A stretch of DNA of 64,000 bases from Phytohabitans flavus (GTDB lineage Bacteria; Actinomycetota; Actinomycetes; Mycobacteriales; Micromonosporaceae), in assembly GCF_011764545.1 (NCBI RefSeq), contig NZ_AP022870.1, positions 6,184,001 through 6,248,000 on the forward strand. The letters are read 5' to 3'. The translations under genes were made by a program, and so were the position numbers. The notes below the pieces were generated by a model. That model saw nothing but the letters and a program-made list of their open reading frames with translations. It was not told the origin of the DNA and did not search any database. Below, in pieces: positions 1-11,000 of the stretch; within the stretch, counting starts at the first letter, position 1, and each line of letters opens with the position of its first letter.

Positions 1-621
1 CCTCGGACTCGGCGGCCCGCAGTGCCACCATCGCCCCGCCGGCCGGCAGCGCCTGCATCAACGATGCCCGCGCGGTGACGAGACGGCAAGCATCCGGCAG
101 CGACAGCACACCCGCCACATGCGCCGCCGCGATCTCACCGATCGAATGACCCGCAACATGGTCCGGACGCATACCGAACGACGACACCAACCGGAACAGC
201 GCCACCTCGACAGCGAACAAAGCCGGCTGCGCCCAACCGGTCCGCTCCAGCAGGTCCGGATCCGAACCCCACATCACATCCCGCACACCCGGAACCAGCC
301 GCGCCAGCACCTCGTCCAACGCCGACGCGAAGACCGGGAAACGGGAGTACAGGTCACGGCCCATACCCAGCCGCTGCGAACCCTGACCGGAGAAAACCAT
401 CGCGAGCGGGCCGGGCCGTGCGGCGCCGCGGGCCACCTCGGTCGCACCGTCCTTGGTGGCGAGCAGCACCGCCCGGTGCTCGAACAGCGCCCGGCCGGCC
501 AGCGACAACCCCACGTCCGCGCGCGGCAGGTCGATGTCGCGGAGCCGCTCGATCTGGGCATCGAGGGCCGCATCCGACTTGGCCGACACCGGCCACGGGA
601 CCACTGCGGGCTGATCGGGGG
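1..621 (-). CDS. Type I polyketide synthase fragment: N-terminal part of AT8 (partial at left edge)
   Basis: After restoring one base at 617-621 the minus-strand frame reads on from KS8 into the KS-AT linker (DQPAVVPWPVSAKSDAALD) and an acyltransferase with FSGQGSQRLGMGRDLY and GHSIGE. These are the malonyl-type versions seen in ATs 1, 2 and 4-7. The HAFH/YASH selectivity motif lies beyond the edge, so malonyl specificity is likely but not shown. The plus strand over about 80-390 is noticeably richer in A than its surroundings, hinting at a recombined patch. Confidence 0.8.
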
Positions 622-3600
622 AGCGGGGACCGGGTTCGGGGCGGCAGCCTCCAGGATCACGTGCGCGTTCGTGCCGCTGAGGCCAAACGACGAAACGCCC
701 GCCCGGCGGGGCCGCTCCACCGCGGGCCACTCGGTCGCGGCCACGGCCAACGCGATCGATCCCGCGCTCCAGTCCACATGCGACGACGGCGCGGAGACGT
801 GCAGGGTCTGCGGCAGCACGCCGTACCGCATCGCCAGGATCATCTTGATCATGCCGGCGACACCGGCGGCGGCCTGGGTGTGACCGATGTTCGACTTGAT
901 CGAGCCGAGCAGCAGCGGCCCCTCCCGCTCTTGTCCGTATGTGGCGAGCAGTGCCTGCGCCTCGATCGGGTCGCCCAGCGGGGTGCCGGTACCATGCGCC
1001 TCGACCGCGTCCACGTCGGACGGCGTGAGGCCAGCGTTCGCGAGCGCCTGCCGGATGACCCGCTGCTGCGACGGGCCGTTCGGTGCGGAGAGGCCGTTGG
1101 AGGCACCGTCCTGGTTGACCGCCGAGCCGCGCAGCACCGCCAGGATCTCGTGGCCCTGCCGGAGCGCGTCGGATCGCCGCTCCAGTACGAGCACGCCGAC
1201 GCCCTCGGACCAGCCGGTGCCGTCCGCGTCGTCGCTGAACGCCTTGCACCGCCCGGTCGGCGTCAGCCCACCCTGGCGGCCGAAGCCGGCGAAGTTCATC
1301 GAGGTGGACATGACCGTGACGCCGCCCGCGAGCGCCATGGTGCACTCGCCGCCGCGCAGCGCCTGGGCGGCCAGGTGTACGGCCACGAGCGACGAAGAGC
1401 AGGCGGTGTCGACGGTGAGGGCCGGCCCTTCGAAGCCAAACGTGTACGAGACCCGGCCGGAGATGACCGCGCCGGCGAGGCCGGTGCTCGCGTGCCCCTC
1501 CATGTCCTCGGCTGACTGGAGCATCAGGTTCGAGTAGTCCTGCCCGCTGGCGCCGATGAACACGCCGGTGCGGCTGCCGCGCAGGCGGGTGGCGTCGACG
1601 CCGGCGTGTTCCATCGCCTCCCACGCCGCCTCCAGCAGCACCCGCTGCTGCGGGTCCATGGCCAGCGCCTCGCGTGGGGAGATGCCGAAGAAGCCGGGGT
1701 CGAAGTCGGTGGCGTCGTAGAGGAAGCCGCCCTCGCGTACCGCGCCCTTGCCACCGCCCGCGAGCATGCCGAGGTCCCAGCCACGGTCGGTCGGGAACGC
1801 GGAGATGGCGTCGCCACCGGCGAGGAGCAACTGCCACAGGTCGTCCGGGCCGCGGACGCCGCCGGGGTACCGGCAGCTCATGCCGACAACCACGATCGGG
1901 TCGTCGGTGAGCGCGGCCGCGTCCGGCGCGACGGTCACGACCTCGCCGGCGCCGACAAGCTGTTCCAGCAGGTGCACGGCGAGCAGCGCCGGCGTCGGGT
2001 AGTCGAATACGAGCGTCGCGCTGAGCCGCAGGCCGGTGGCGGCGGCGAGCCGGTTGCGCAGTTCGACGGCGGTGAGCGAGTCGACGCCGAGCTGCCGGAA
2101 CTCCCGCTCCGCCTCGATGCCGTCGGCGGACGCGTGGCCGAGCACCGTGGCCGCCTCGTCGCGGACCAGGTCGGTGACGAACCGTACCCGCTCGGTCTCC
2201 TTCATCTCCGCGAGCCGCCGGCCGAGCGCGGCGCCCGCCTGGCTCGCGCCCGCCGCGGTCCGCCGCCCGCTGCGGAACAGGCCGCGCAGGATCGGCGGTA
2301 TCCCGGCCGGTGCCGCAGGCCGTCCACTCTGGAGTCCGACCGGTACGACTACCGCCTCGTCCACGCCGGTCGCGGCGTCGAAGAGCGCGAGGCCCTGCGG
2401 CACGGTCAGCGGCGGCATGCCGGAGCGGGCCATCCGCTCCATGTCCGCCTCGGTGAGGCTGCTGGTCATGCCGGTGTCCTGGGCCCACGCGCTCCAGGCG
2501 AGCGAGTGCGCTGGCAGGCCCTGGCCTCGGCGGTGGGAGGCGAGCGCGTCGAGGAACGCGTTGCCGGCGGCGTAGTTCGCCTGGCCGGGGCTGCCCATGA
2601 CACCGGAGACCGAGGAGTAGAGCAGGAAGCCGGCGAGGTCCAGGTCGCGGGTCAGCTCGTGCAGGTGCCAGGCAGCGTCCACTTTGGGCTTGAGCACGGC
2701 GGCGAGCCGCTCGGGCGTAAGCGCGCCGACCACACCGTCGTCGAGGACGCCGGCGGTGTGTACGACCGCGGTGAGCGAGTGCGCGGCCGGCACCGCCGCT
2801 AGTACGGCGGCGAGGCTGTCCCGGTCGGAGACGTCGCAGGCGGCCACGGTCACGTCGGCGCCGAGGCCGGCAAGCTCCTCGCGGAGCGCGGCGGCGCCGG
2901 GCGCCTCGATGCCGCGCCGAGAGGCGAGCACGAGGTGGCGCGAGCCCTGTCGCACGACATGGCGGGCCAGCTCCGCGCCGAGCCCGCCGGTGCCGCCGGT
3001 GATGAGCACCGTGCCGTTGGCGTCCATGACCCGCGGCATGGTGAGCACGATCTTGCCGACGTGCTTGGCGAGGCTCATGAAGCGGAACGCCTCGCGGGCC
3101 CGCCGCACGTCCCAGCTCGCGATCGGCAGCGGCCGCAACACGTCCCGGCCGAAGAGCCCGACGAGATCGACGAGCATCGACTGGATGCGCTCGGGGTCCA
3201 CCCAACCCAGATCGAAGGCGTGATAAGCGATTCCGGGGAGGCTGGCGGGGTCGCGGATGTCGGTCTTGCCCATCTCCAGAAACCGCCCGCCGTCGCCGAG
3301 CAGCCCCATCGACGCGTCCACGAACTCGCCGGCGAGGGCGTTGAGGACGACGTCCACTGTGGGGAACCGGGACGCAAAGTCGAGCGTGCGCGACGAGGCG
3401 ATGTGCGCATCGTCAAGGCCGAGCGAGCGAAGCACGCCCCACTTGCCCTCACTCGCGGTCGCGAAGACCTCGGCGCCAAGGTGCTGGGCGACCTGGATCG
3501 CCGCCATCCCAACGCCGCCCGCGCCGGCGTGGACGAGGACCTTCTCGCCTGGACGCAAGCCGGCGAGGTCGTTCAGTGCGAAGTAGGCGGTCAGGAAGAC

Positions 3601-3672
3601 CAGCGGCACGGAGGCGGCGGTCTCGTCCGTCCAGCCGTCGGGTGTCTTCGTCAGCAGCTGTTCGTCGGTCAC
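274..3672 (-). CDS. Type I polyketide synthase fragment: rest of ER7, KR7, ACP7 and KS8
   Basis: Continuation of the synthase after the frame break. The GTG at 3672 overlaps the upstream stop only by accident; ER homology is continuous across it once one base is added (GGFGPLG then VTDEQLLTK). ER7 keeps the nucleotide loop HAGAGGVGMAA. KR7 has TGGTGGLG, LDD and Tyr in GQANYAAGN (B-type). ACP7 reads GVDSLTAVEL. KS8 is complete, with TACSSSLVAVH, HGTGT and KSNIGHT. Coding sense ends at about 621; the following 115 residues to the stop at 274 are out of frame because a base is missing in 617-621. Module 7 carries every reductive domain, so it should yield a saturated methylene. Confidence 0.9.
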   Translation of the reverse strand: MTDEQLLTKTPDGWTDETAASVPLVFLTAYFALNDLAGLRPGEKVLVHAGAGGVGMAAIQVAQHLGAEVFATASEGKWGVLRSLGLDDAHIASSRTLDFASRFPTVDVVLNALAGEFVDASMGLLGDGGRFLEMGKTDIRDPASLPGIAYHAFDLGWVDPERIQSMLVDLVGLFGRDVLRPLPIASWDVRRAREAFRFMSLAKHVGKIVLTMPRVMDANGTVLITGGTGGLGAELARHVVRQGSRHLVLASRRGIEAPGAAALREELAGLGADVTVAACDVSDRDSLAAVLAAVPAAHSLTAVVHTAGVLDDGVVGALTPERLAAVLKPKVDAAWHLHELTRDLDLAGFLLYSSVSGVMGSPGQANYAAGNAFLDALASHRRGQGLPAHSLAWSAWAQDTGMTSSLTEADMERMARSGMPPLTVPQGLALFDAATGVDEAVVVPVGLQSGRPAAPAGIPPILRGLFRSGRRTAAGASQAGAALGRRLAEMKETERVRFVTDLVRDEAATVLGHASADGIEAEREFRQLGVDSLTAVELRNRLAAATGLRLSATLVFDYPTPALLAVHLLEQLVGAGEVVTVAPDAAALTDDPIVVVGMSCRYPGGVRGPDDLWQLLLAGGDAISAFPTDRGWDLGMLAGGGKGAVREGGFLYDATDFDPGFFGISPREALAMDPQQRVLLEAAWEAMEHAGVDATRLRGSRTGVFIGASGQDYSNLMLQSAEDMEGHASTGLAGAVISGRVSYTFGFEGPALTVDTACSSSLVAVHLAAQALRGGECTMALAGGVTVMSTSMNFAGFGRQGGLTPTGRCKAFSDDADGTGWSEGVGVLVLERRSDALRQGHEILAVLRGSAVNQDGASNGLSAPNGPSQQRVIRQALANAGLTPSDVDAVEAHGTGTPLGDPIEAQALLATYGQEREGPLLLGSIKSNIGHTQAAAGVAGMIKMILAMRYGVLPQTLHVSAPSSHVDWSAGSIALAVAATEWPAVERPRRAGVSSFGLSGTNAHVILEAAAPNPVPAPPISPQWSRGRCRPSRMRPSMPRSSGSATSTCRARTWGCRWPAGRCSSTGRCCSPPRTVRPRWPAAPHGPARSRWFSPVRVRSGWVWAVTCTPVSRSSRRRWTRCWRGWFRVCGM

Positions 3673-6600
3673 GCCAAGCGGACCGAACCCCCGAACAACA
3701 TGCCCATCACCCGGTCACCCGGCCGCAGCCCAGACACCTCCGGACCCACCTCAGCCACCACACCAGCAGCCTCAGAACCAAACAAACCCGCCTCACCCGG
3801 GTACATCCCCAACGCATTCAACACATCACGGAAATTGACCCCGGCCGCACCGATGCGCACGCGCACCTGCCGCCCGGCCAACGGGCGGGACGCCTCCGGG
3901 CACGGGGTGAGTGCCAGCCCGTCCAGGCTGCCCTTGCGGGTGCTGTCCAGCCGCCACGGGACGCCGACCGGCGGAACAAGGCTGTGCCCGGACGACAGGC
4001 GGGCGAGCCGGCCGACGCGGGCAACGCCGCCCCGGACCACCGCCTGTGTCTCACCCGCCGCGGCAAGCAGGGCGAGCTCGTCGAGTACGGCCGGCGACGG
4101 GTCGGCGTCGTCCAGGTCCACGAGGAAGAAACGGCCGGGATTCTCGCTCTGCGCCGACCGCACGAGACCCCACACCGCCCCTGCGGCCAGGTCGCGCACC
4201 GGCTCGCCGTCTACAGGCACGGCGCCGCGGGTCACGAGCACCAGGCACGACTCGGCGAACCGTTCCTCCGCGAGCCACTCCTGCACGGTGGCGAGCACGG
4301 ACGCGACGGCCTCGTGGACCACCTCCGGGCCGGTCACCTCGCTCCCGCTCACCGGGAGCACGGCCAGGTCAGGCGCCTCCGCCAGGTCGGCCAGCGTCGA
4401 TACGGTGTGCGCGCTGACCGCCGCGAGGTACGGGATCGGCGCGCTGGCCACCGCCGCCCAGTGGGCACCCTCGGCGGAGCCCTCGACCGGCTCGGTGACC
4501 CAGTCGAGTGCCAGGAGCGAGTCGCCCTCCCGCCCGTTCGCGACAGGTCCCGCGGTGGCCGGGCGGAGCGCCAGTGCCTCGACCGCGATGACCGGCGCTC
4601 CCTCGACGTCGACGGCGGTCACCGACACGGTGTCGCCGCTGACCCGGGCGAGCCGTACGCGCAGCGCGGTGGCGCCCGAGGCGTGTAGCGATACGCCGCT
4701 CCACGCGAACGGGAGCCGGCCCTCGTGCGCGGCGTCCGCGTCGAGGTGCATCCCGGTGTGGAGGGCGGAGTCGAGCAGTCCAGGGTGGACGCCGAACGCG
4801 GTGGCGTCCCGCACGTCGTCGGGGAGAGCCACCTCGGCGAAGACCTCGCCGTCTCGCCGCCACGCCGCACGGACACACCGGAACGACGGGCCGTACACGA
4901 GCCCGCTCTCGGCGAACCGCTCGTAGAACCCGTCGAGGTCGACCGGCTCGGTGCCGGCCGGCGGCCACACCGAGGTGTCCATGGTGGATATCCGGACCGC
5001 ACCGGTGGCGACAAAGCCGTACGCGTGCTGCGTCCACGCCTCGTCCGGACCGTCCGCCGGGCGGGAGAAGACGCCGACCGGGCGGCGGCCGGTGTCGTCA
5101 GGCGCGCCGACCCACACCTGTACCGCTACCGCACTCCGCTCGTCGAGCGCCAGCGGCATCGCCTGCGTCAGCTCGTCAACCCGGTCGCAGCCGGCCTGGT
5201 CCGCAGCGCGCATCGCGAGTTCGAGCACGCCGGCGCCGGGCACGATGACGGTGCCGTGTACGACGTGGTCGGCCAGCCACGGGTGGGTGGCGAGCGAGAG
5301 CAGGCCGGTCATCACCAGCTCGCCGGAGCCGGCGACCGTCATCGCGGCGCCTAGCATCGGGTGCTCGGCCGCCGACAGGCCCAGCCCGGTGGCGTCGCCC
5401 GCGCGCACGGACACCGCTGGCCAGAAGCGCTCGTGCTGGAAGGCGTACGTGGGCAGGTCCACCCGGCGCGCCCCGGTACCGGCGAAGAGCGGCGCGAGGT
5501 CCACTGTGGCGCCCGTGACGAAGAGCCCGGCGAGCGCGGCGACCGCGGCCACCTCCTCGCCACGGTCCTTGCGCAGCATGGGCACGGCGGCGATCGGGCG
5601 CTCCACCTCGGCGAGGCACTCCTGTGCCAGTGCGGTCAGCACGCCGTCCGGCCCAAGCTCGAGCAGAGCGCCGACGCCCTCGGCGGCCATGGTCCGTACC
5701 CCGTCGGCGAACCTGACCGTGTCGCGCACGTGCCTGACCCAGTACTCAGGGTCGGTCACGTCGCCGGCCGCGACAACCGGGATCTCCGGCGAGGCGAAGC
5801 TGAGGCCGCGGATGGCCATCCGGAACGCGTCCAGCATCGGGTCCATCAGCGGGGAGTGGAACGCGTGCGACACCCGCAGCCGCGTGGTCTTCGCGAAGCG
5901 GGCCGCGACCGCCGCCACGGCCTCCTCGTCACCGGCGATGACGACGGCGGACGGCCCGTTGACGGCGGCTATCGAGACGCCGTCGCCGAGCAGCGGCGCC
6001 ACCTCGGCCTCGGACGCGCGGACTGCGACCATCGCGCCGCCCGTTGGGAGCGCCTGCATCAGCGCCGCGCGTGCCGATACGAGTACGCCGGCGTCGGCGA
6101 GCGACAGCACGCCGGCCACGTGGGCCGCCGCGATCTCGCCGATGGAGTGTCCACCCACGACATCCGGGCGTACGCCGAACGACTCCGCCAGCCGGAACAG
6201 GGCTACCTCGACGGCGAAGAGGGCCGGCTGTGCGTACCCGGTACGGGCCAGCAGGTCCGCGTCGTCGCCCCACATCACCGTGCGGACCTCTGGGTCCAGG
6301 TGGGACAGCGCCTCGTCGAGTGCGGCGGCGAACGCCGGGAACCTGTCGTAGAGCTCGCGGCCCATGCCCAGCCGCTGCGAGCCTTGGCCGGCGAAGAGCA
6401 CGCCGAGCTTCGTGCGCCCCGGCGCGGTACCGGTCACGACCCCCGGCCCGGTAGCGCTGGCGACCCAGGCACTGAGGGCGTCCCGCAGCGCACTCCGGTC
6501 CGGCGCGACGACCGCGAGCCGGTGGGTGAGGCGCGCGCGGGTGGTCGCCAGCGAGAGCGCCAGGTCCGACCCGGCCGCCTCCGGCTTTCGGTCCAGCTGG

Positions 6601-8090
6601 GCCAACAGCGCGGCTGCCTGGTCCCGCAGCGCGTCGGCGGTCCGACCGGAGAGCAGGAAGGGCAGCACGCCTGTCGCGGTCGGCGGTGGCTTCTCGTCGG
6701 CTGCCGGTGCCCGCTCGACGATGACGTGCGCGTTGGTGCCGCTCACGCCGAACGACGAGACGCCCGCCCGCCACGGCCGGTCCACGTCCGGCCAGGCTGA
6801 CTCGGCGGTCAGCAGCGAGACGGACCCGGCTGACCAGTCCACGTGTGACGAGGGTGCGTCGACGTGCAGCGTCTTCGGCACCAGGCCGTGTCGCAGCGCC
6901 TGCACCATCTTGATGACCCCGGCCACGCCGGCCGCGGCCTGGGTGTGGCCGATGTTCGACTTGATCGAGCCGAGCAGCAGCGGCCGCTCCCGGTCCCGCC
7001 CGTACGTCGCGAGGATGCTGCGCGCTTCGATCGGGTCGCCGAGCGGCGTACCCGTACCGTGTGCCTCGACAACATCCACGTCGGACGGTGCGAGGCCGGC
7101 GGAGGCCAGAGCGTCGCGGATGACCCGCTGCTGCGCGCGGCCGTTCGGTGCGGTGAAGCCGTTGGAAGCGCCGTCCTGGTTGACCGCCGAGCCGCGCACG
7201 ACGGCGAGCACCTCGTGCCCGTTGCGCTGCGCGTCGGAGAGCCGTTCGAGGAGCAGCAGGCCGACGCCCTCGGACCACCCGGTACCGTCTGCCGCGTCGG
7301 CGAACGCCTTACAGCGGCCGTCCCGCGCCAGCCCGCCCTGCCGGCTGAATTCCAGCAGCGGCCCAGGCGTCGCCATGATGTTCACGCCGCCGGCCAGCGC
7401 CAGCGTGCACTCGCCGGTACGCAACGCGTGTACGGCCAGGTGCATCGCGACGAGTGACGAGGAGCATGCGGTGTCGACGGTGAGCGCCGGCCCTTCCAGC
7501 CCGAGCGTGTACGACAGCCGCCCAGATGTGGCGCTCGCCGCGATCCCGGTACCGACGTCGCCAGTGGCATCGTCGAGCGAGCGCATCATCAGGTACGCGT
7601 AGTCCTGACCGTTGGTGCCGACGTAGACGCCGGTGCGGCTACCGCGCAGCCCGGTCGGGTCGATCCCCGCCCGCTCCAAGGCCTCCCACGCGGTCTCCAG
7701 CAGCAGCCGCTGCTGCGGGTCCATCGTGAGCGCTTCTCGCGGCGAAATGCCGAAGAAGCCCGGGTCGAAGTCGGCGACGCAGCTGAGGAAGCCGCCCTGC
7801 TGGCTCACGGCCATGCCGCGCTCGTCGACCTCGCCCGTGCTGAGCACGTCGACGTCCCAGCCCCGGTCGGTCGGGAACCCGGACATCGCGTCGCGGCCGC
7901 TCGCCACGAGCTCCCACAGGTCCTCTGGAGAGTAGACCTCGCCGGGGAAGCGGCAGGCCATGCCGACGATCGCGATCGGCTCGGTGGCGGCCGCCACGAG
8001 CTGCCGGTTTTGCCTGCGGAGCCGCTCGCTCTCCTTCACGGCCGCCCGCAGCGCCTCGACAACCTTCTCGCTGGAGGTATTCATGCTCAA
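3669..8090 (-). CDS. Type I polyketide synthase fragment: docking helix, KS7, AT7, DH7 and N-terminal part of ER7
   Basis: ATG at 8090 follows the previous synthase stop by 5 bases. Residues 1-40 are a charged helix (EKVVEALRAAVKESERLRRQ), an N-terminal docking element. KS7 has TACSSSLVAMH, EAHGTGT and KSNIGHT. AT7 has GHSIGE and HAFH (malonyl). DH7 has HVVHGTVIVPG and the LLDSALHT aspartate, so it should be active. ER7 starts as expected (VNFRDVLNALGMYPGE, GDRVMG) and is cut at 3688-3692, where five C on the plus strand should be six. The residues SVRLA before the stop are frameshifted. The same protein continues in the next frame. No KR-less gap is seen: the KR follows the ER. Confidence 0.92.
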   Translation of the reverse strand: MSMNTSSEKVVEALRAAVKESERLRRQNRQLVAAATEPIAIVGMACRFPGEVYSPEDLWELVASGRDAMSGFPTDRGWDVDVLSTGEVDERGMAVSQQGGFLSCVADFDPGFFGISPREALTMDPQQRLLLETAWEALERAGIDPTGLRGSRTGVYVGTNGQDYAYLMMRSLDDATGDVGTGIAASATSGRLSYTLGLEGPALTVDTACSSSLVAMHLAVHALRTGECTLALAGGVNIMATPGPLLEFSRQGGLARDGRCKAFADAADGTGWSEGVGLLLLERLSDAQRNGHEVLAVVRGSAVNQDGASNGFTAPNGRAQQRVIRDALASAGLAPSDVDVVEAHGTGTPLGDPIEARSILATYGRDRERPLLLGSIKSNIGHTQAAAGVAGVIKMVQALRHGLVPKTLHVDAPSSHVDWSAGSVSLLTAESAWPDVDRPWRAGVSSFGVSGTNAHVIVERAPAADEKPPPTATGVLPFLLSGRTADALRDQAAALLAQLDRKPEAAGSDLALSLATTRARLTHRLAVVAPDRSALRDALSAWVASATGPGVVTGTAPGRTKLGVLFAGQGSQRLGMGRELYDRFPAFAAALDEALSHLDPEVRTVMWGDDADLLARTGYAQPALFAVEVALFRLAESFGVRPDVVGGHSIGEIAAAHVAGVLSLADAGVLVSARAALMQALPTGGAMVAVRASEAEVAPLLGDGVSIAAVNGPSAVVIAGDEEAVAAVAARFAKTTRLRVSHAFHSPLMDPMLDAFRMAIRGLSFASPEIPVVAAGDVTDPEYWVRHVRDTVRFADGVRTMAAEGVGALLELGPDGVLTALAQECLAEVERPIAAVPMLRKDRGEEVAAVAALAGLFVTGATVDLAPLFAGTGARRVDLPTYAFQHERFWPAVSVRAGDATGLGLSAAEHPMLGAAMTVAGSGELVMTGLLSLATHPWLADHVVHGTVIVPGAGVLELAMRAADQAGCDRVDELTQAMPLALDERSAVAVQVWVGAPDDTGRRPVGVFSRPADGPDEAWTQHAYGFVATGAVRISTMDTSVWPPAGTEPVDLDGFYERFAESGLVYGPSFRCVRAAWRRDGEVFAEVALPDDVRDATAFGVHPGLLDSALHTGMHLDADAAHEGRLPFAWSGVSLHASGATALRVRLARVSGDTVSVTAVDVEGAPVIAVEALALRPATAGPVANGREGDSLLALDWVTEPVEGSAEGAHWAAVASAPIPYLAAVSAHTVSTLADLAEAPDLAVLPVSGSEVTGPEVVHEAVASVLATVQEWLAEERFAESCLVLVTRGAVPVDGEPVRDLAAGAVWGLVRSAQSENPGRFFLVDLDDADPSPAVLDELALLAAAGETQAVVRGGVARVGRLARLSSGHSLVPPVGVPWRLDSTRKGSLDGLALTPCPEASRPLAGRQVRVRIGAAGVNFRDVLNALGMYPGEAGLFGSEAAGVVAEVGPEVSGLRPGDRVMGMLFGGSVRLA

Positions 8091-8095
8091 CTCCG

Positions 8096-11000
8096 TCAGT
8101 CGTGCGCCGGGTCGGGCGCCCCGTCGAGCGCCGCCCGCACCAGGTCGTCCACGGACATCGAGTCGATCAGCTCGGCGTCGCCGTCCACAGTGGGCGCCGA
8201 CGCGCCGTCGTGGCCGGCGAGCTGTAGCAGTGTCTCCAGTACGCCCACCTCGCGGAGCCGGGCGAGCGGCACGCTGGCGAGCAGCGTCCGGATCCTGGCT
8301 TCCTCACCGTCGGCCTCCGCGCCATCCTGCTGGTCCGGCAGGAGCTCGCCGAGCACGTGCTCGGCGAGCGCGGCCGGCGTCGGGTGGTCGAAGACCAGCG
8401 TGGCGGGGAGGCTCAGGCCGGTGACGAGGTTGAGCTGGTTACGCAGCTCCACAGTGGCCAGAGAGTCGACGCCGAGGTCGCGGAAGGGGCGGTCGGCGCC
8501 GACCGCGTCCAGGTCCGGCTGGCCAAGCACCTCGGCGGAGCGGCCGCGCACCAGGTCGAGCACCGCATCCAGCCGGCCGGCACGCGGCAGCGACAGCAGA
8601 TGCTCGCGGAACTCGCCCTCGGCCGGCCGCTCCACCACGCCTGGGTCGGCGGTGCCGGGGAGGTCGCGCAGCAGCGGGCTGGGGCGGCCGCCGCCGATCC
8701 CACGCCCGGACGGCACGGCGGCGACGAGCGTAGTCGGCGCGCCTTCGGCGACGAGCTGCCACATGGCCGTGCAGGCCAGGTCCGGGTCCATCGTCGCGAT
8801 GCCGGCGCGGCGGGTGGCCTGTTCCGCCTCGGCGCTGCCGGCCATGCCGCCACCACCCCAGGCGCCCCAGGCGATCGACGTCGCCTGGCGGCCGTCGGCC
8901 CGGCGCCGTTCGGCGAGCGCGTCGAGCACCGCGTTGGCAGCCGTGTAGTTGGCCTGGCCCGGGTTGCCGACCACCGCCGAGGCGGAGGAGAAGAGCACGA
9001 ATGCCTCGGCGTCGGGGACGAGCTCGTCGAGGAGCAGGGCGGCCTCCACCTTCGACCGGAAGACCGCCGCGAACCGCTCCGGCGTGAGCCGGTCGATGAC
9101 CCCGTCGTCGAGGACGCCGGCGGTGTGTACGACGGCGTTGACCGGCTGGTCAGTCAGGAGTGCGGCCAGCGCGGTCCGGTCGGCGATGTCGCACGCCGCG
9201 ACCGTGATCCGGGACCCTAGCGCGGCCAGTTCGTCGCGCAGCTCCACGGCGCCCGGCGCGTCGAGGCCACGCCGGCTCGCCAGCACGAGGTGCTCGGCGC
9301 CCTCGCGGGCGAGCCGCCGGGCGACATGTGCGCCGAGCGCGCCCGTACCGCCGGTGACGAGCACGGTGCCGCGCGGCTCCCAGACCCGCGCAGGGTCGGC
9401 CGCCGGTGCCGGCAGGAGCCGCCGGCCGAAGATGGCGGACGGCCGCACGGCGACCTGGCTCTCGCCGTCGAGGCCGGCGAGGACCGCGGCGAGGCCGGTG
9501 GCGGCGCGCTCATCGATCGTGTCCGGCAGGTCGACCAGGCCGCCCCACCGTTCCGGGTACTCCAGTGCCGCCACCGCACCCAGGCCCCAGATGCCGGCCT
9601 GCTCGGGGTCGCGCACCGGGTCCGTGCCGCCGACCGAGACAGCACCCCGGGTGAGGCACCACAGTGGAGCGGCGATTCCCGCGTCGCCGAGTGCCTGGAC
9701 GGCGGTGGCCGCGAGCGCCGCTCCGGCCGCCGCTCCGCCCGTTGGCGGCAGGAGAAGGACGCCCGCAAACGGTCCTTCGAGACCGCTTAGGCGATCAGCC
9801 ACAGCGGCCCGATCGGGCGTGGAGACCTCCAGGCGGACCGCGTCCAGGACGCCGTCGAGCCAGCTGCTGTCCGAGCCGTCGGGCACGAGCGCGAGCCACT
9901 TGCCGGGGACGGTGGCGGAGGACGGGCGGCTCAGCGGCTTCCAGGTGACGCGGTGTCGCCAGCTGTCCACGACGTCCTGGTCGCGCTTCTGGCCGCGCCA
10001 GTCCAGCAGCGCCGGCAGTACCTTGGCGAGCGCGTCTCCCTCGACGTCCAGCATGGACTCCAGCGCGGTGAAGTCCTGCCCCGCCACCGCATCCCAGAAG
10101 CGCTCGTCCGAGCCGCCCGACTCAGCCACCTGTGCGGCACGCGGAGTTGCGTCCGGCCAGTAGCGCTGGCGCTGGAAGCCGTACGTGGGCAGATCGACCA
10201 CCCGAGCCCCGGTACCGGCGAAGAAGCCGGCCCAGTCGACGCGTACCCCGTGAGTGTGCAGGCGGGCGACGGCGGTGACGAGGCTCTCCTCCTCGCCACG
10301 GTCCTTGCGCAGGATGGGTACGACGGCGGCCGTGTCGGGCAGCGACTCGCCGGCCATCGCCGACAGCACCCCGTCCGGCCCTAGTTCGACGAACGTCGTC
10401 GCGCCGCGCTCGGCCAGCGTGCGCACCCCGTCGGCGAAGCGCACGGCCTCGCGCACGTGCCGCACCCAGTAGTCCGGTGTGGTGACCTCGCCGGACGCGA
10501 CCACAGGGATGCGCGGCTCGGCGTAGGTCAAGCCCTTCGCCACCGCGGCGAAGTCGTCGAGCATCGGGTCCATCAGCGGCGAGTGGAACGCGTGCGAGAC
10601 GCGCAGCCGGGTCGACTTCTCGAAGTGGGCGGTCACCGCGAGCACCGCCTCCTCCGTGCCGGCGACGACCACCGACCGCGGGCCGTTGACCGCGGCGATC
10701 GACACGTCGTCGGTCAGCAGCGGCAGTACCTCGGCCTCGGTAGCCCGCACGGCGACCATCGCGCCGCCCCTCGGCAGCGCCTGCATGAGCCGTGCCCGCG
10801 CCGAGACCAACCGAGCGGCGTCCACAAGGGAGAGCACACCGGCCACGTGGGCGGCGGCGATCTCGCCGATCGAGTGACCGGCCAGGAGGTCCGGGCGAAG
10901 GCCCCACGACTCGGCGAGGCGGAAGAGGGCCACCTCGATCGCGAAGAGCGCCGGCTGTGCCCAGCCTGTCTCGTTCAGCGCGTCGGCGTCGTCGCCCCAC

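Larger units (their letters stand above)
1..8090 (-). other. Reconstructed second polyketide synthase gene (NysJ/AmphJ-type), 3' end outside the window
   Basis: Three frames join into one gene when a base is restored at 3688-3692 and at 617-621. N-terminal docking helix (8090-7985), then module 7 KS-AT-DH-ER-KR-ACP (7980-1940) and the start of module 8 (KS8 and part of AT8, 1905 to the edge). It begins 5 bases after the first synthase stops, so the two are almost certainly cotranscribed, and the facing docking regions make it the next protein in the chain. A first module with the full reductive loop fits nystatin module 15, which leaves C9 saturated; amphotericin instead has its ER one module later. 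Two more modules or so and a further synthase with the releasing thioesterase would be expected to the left. Confidence 0.85.

Noticed and set aside
2935..4926. Long plus-strand reading frames opposite the synthases (for example 663 codons here, others near 10457-12241 and 24455-27223)
   Set aside because: They are antisense to intact, motif-bearing synthase domains, have Arg/Pro/Ala-rich sequences without any family motif, and are expected in DNA with very high third-position GC.
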